Source: Saprospirales bacterium (GTDB lineage: Bacteria; Bacteroidota; Bacteroidia; Chitinophagales; Saprospiraceae). Taken from it: a stretch of 6,928 nt of DNA. Each line of letters starts with the position of its first letter. Positions within the stretch are counted from its first letter, which is position 1. The translations under genes and the position numbers were made by a program. The notes under the pieces are model-generated. The model made no database searches and was not told where the DNA came from. It was given only the letters and a program-made list of their open reading frames with translations. The stretch lies in assembly GCA_003448025.1 (NCBI GenBank), contig DLXL01000197.1:1-6928 (forward strand), in the 5' to 3' direction. Positions 6,164-6,928 of this stretch are shown here, piece by piece.

Positions 6164-6839
6164 ATGCTGTCTGGTTTTGTTTATTGGCTTTTGCTTTCCG
6201 TACAAAACGCCTCACCTGAAACCAGCAACGCAGGGAATGACCTGCTTCGCCCAGGGAAAGTGAAGCCAGACTCAGGGCTATAAATAATTGATGTGCCTGC
6301 TGCATAGGCTCCAGTAAATGTGGGAAAAACTGGGGAACCGCCAGAATCTCCAGAGCAATGACCAATACCGCCAAAAAAGCAAAACCCACCATGGATGCCC
6401 GCGCCTGGAACAACCACCTGGGTTTTTGATGCAACAATGCTTTGTTGAGATATAATGCTGCCAGCTTGTCTGAAGGATAGATTCGAATGATCTCCTTCAG
6501 GATATGCTCAGCTTTTGGATATTCCTGCTGGTAGTAGAAAGAAGCGGCCTTCTTAAACAATAGCTGGTGAAAAAGATCTTCGCCACCCCATTGGGTAACA
6601 TTCTGCATGATGACCACTTCCAACAAATGATCACACATCACCTGATGTTTGCCATGATCGGCTGCATCGTATAAAGCATCCGTGTAGATAAGCGTACAAT
6701 CCAGGTATTCCTCAAAATCCAGCGAACGAATGGCGTCTTCATGCTGCTCATAGAAATGTATCACCGCATGGAAGTCGCTGACTTCAATGGATTTGAAATT
6801 GCGGTATAAACGCAGCCGTTCTGCCGGGAGAAAATACAT
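6162..6839 (-). CDS. Membrane-anchored TPR-like protein of unknown function
   Basis: Predicted 225-residue protein not assigned to a named family. Residues 1-145 are largely helical. A single TPR-like unit is visible at about 92-125 (FKKAASFYYQQEYPKAEHILKE, then an IIRIYPSD-like end), and the preceding helices (20-80) may be degenerate repeats. Two hydrophobic segments follow at about 149-171 and 183-206, joined by a short PHLLEPMQQ loop. The protein ends in a basic tail (RRFVRKAKANK). The lack of a signal peptide and the basic tail suggest that both the helical domain and the C-terminus lie in the cytoplasm (positive-inside rule). This would make it an inner-membrane adaptor, but the partner is unknown. 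The ATG at 6839 starts directly after a short leader; no internal ATG gives a better N-terminus. It is convergent with the DUF4783 gene. Confidence 0.75.
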   Translation of the reverse strand: MYFLPAERLRLYRNFKSIEVSDFHAVIHFYEQHEDAIRSLDFEEYLDCTLIYTDALYDAADHGKHQVMCDHLLEVVIMQNVTQWGGEDLFHQLLFKKAASFYYQQEYPKAEHILKEIIRIYPSDKLAALYLNKALLHQKPRWLFQARASMVGFAFLAVLVIALEILAVPQFFPHLLEPMQQAHQLFIALSLASLSLGEAGHSLRCWFQVRRFVRKAKANKQNQTA

Positions 6840-6858
6840 TTATAAACTGAGGGTGACT

Positions 6859-6866
6859 CAAAAGTA
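6859..6866 (-). promoter_or_regulatory. -7 promoter element of the TPR-like gene
   Basis: On the minus strand this reads TACTTTTG, an exact match to the Bacteroidota -7 consensus TAnnTTTG. It lies 20 bases upstream of the ATG, giving a leader of roughly 13-15 bases. No TTTG is present at the expected -33 distance, because the GCAGAG repeat occupies that position. Confidence 0.45.
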
Positions 6867-6873
6867 ATTTTTT

Positions 6874-6928
6874 ACCGCAGAGGCAGAGAGGCGCAGAGGT
6901 ACAAATAGTTGATTTTCAACTTCTCTGT
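6874..6928. repeat. GCAGAG-rich intergenic repeat, continuing past the right edge
   Basis: The hexamer GCAGAG occurs at 6877-6882, 6883-6888 and 6893-6898. This is followed by a small hairpin (GTTGA 6908-6912, TCAAC 6916-6920) and then TCTCTG at 6922-6927, which is complementary to CAGAGA at 6884-6889. This looks like the start of a larger inverted-repeat element whose second arm is cut by the window end. Sequences of this CCGCAGAGGCGCAGAG type are, to my knowledge, recurring intergenic repeats in several bacterial lineages. No transposase is visible. Confidence 0.5.

Noticed and set aside
6874..6898. CRISPR-like repeat at the right edge
   Set aside because: The GCAGAG units are only six bases, almost adjacent and without spacers, so this is a simple intergenic repeat and not a CRISPR array.

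Overview
The window looks like a chromosomal stretch from a Bacteroidota species, most likely Saprospiraceae or a near relative (inference). Three of the five genes end in a type A C-terminal sorting domain of the type IX secretion system (T9SS). The promoter-like motifs follow the Bacteroidota TAnnTTTG pattern rather than the E. coli -10 box. Starts are preceded by A/T- or A/C-rich leaders without clear Shine-Dalgarno sequences, and one gene belongs to the mainly Bacteroidota family DUF4783.

Layout from left to right. Positions 1-156 hold a hairpin terminator (about 31-65), probably closing a gene that lies off the left edge, then a short non-coding stretch with a purine-rich tract. On the minus strand, transcribed right to left, come two cell-surface or secreted proteins. 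First in transcription order is an 864-residue right-handed beta-helix protein (1755-4349). After a strong intergenic terminator (1701-1743) comes a 511-residue beta-propeller-like protein (157-1692). Their C-terminal sorting domains are clearly related, and share a 25-bp identical DNA segment. A 356-bp divergent intergenic region (4350-4705) separates them from the plus-strand genes. These are a 285-residue protein with a CxxCH motif, a choice-of-anchor V/reeler-like domain and a T9SS tail (4706-5563), and a 131-residue exported DUF4783 protein (5711-6106) that ends at a very good terminator. A convergent minus-strand gene (6162-6839) encodes a cytoplasm-facing helical/TPR-like protein with two C-terminal membrane helices. 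Its stop codon lies inside the T-tract of that terminator. The right edge (6874-6928) begins a GCAGAG-rich intergenic repeat that continues beyond the window.

Functionally this is a cluster of exported proteins: three T9SS cargo proteins, one periplasmic or secreted small protein and one inner-membrane protein. Nothing shows that they form a single pathway. There is no CRISPR array, tRNA, rRNA, transposase or recognisable defence system. The most curious structural signals are a perfect 12-bp inverted repeat inside the signal-peptide codons of the beta-helix gene, a tandem 11-bp repeat with a palindromic core upstream of the DUF4783 gene, a steep base-composition change inside the beta-propeller gene, and the GCAGAG repeat abutting a promoter-like motif at the right edge.
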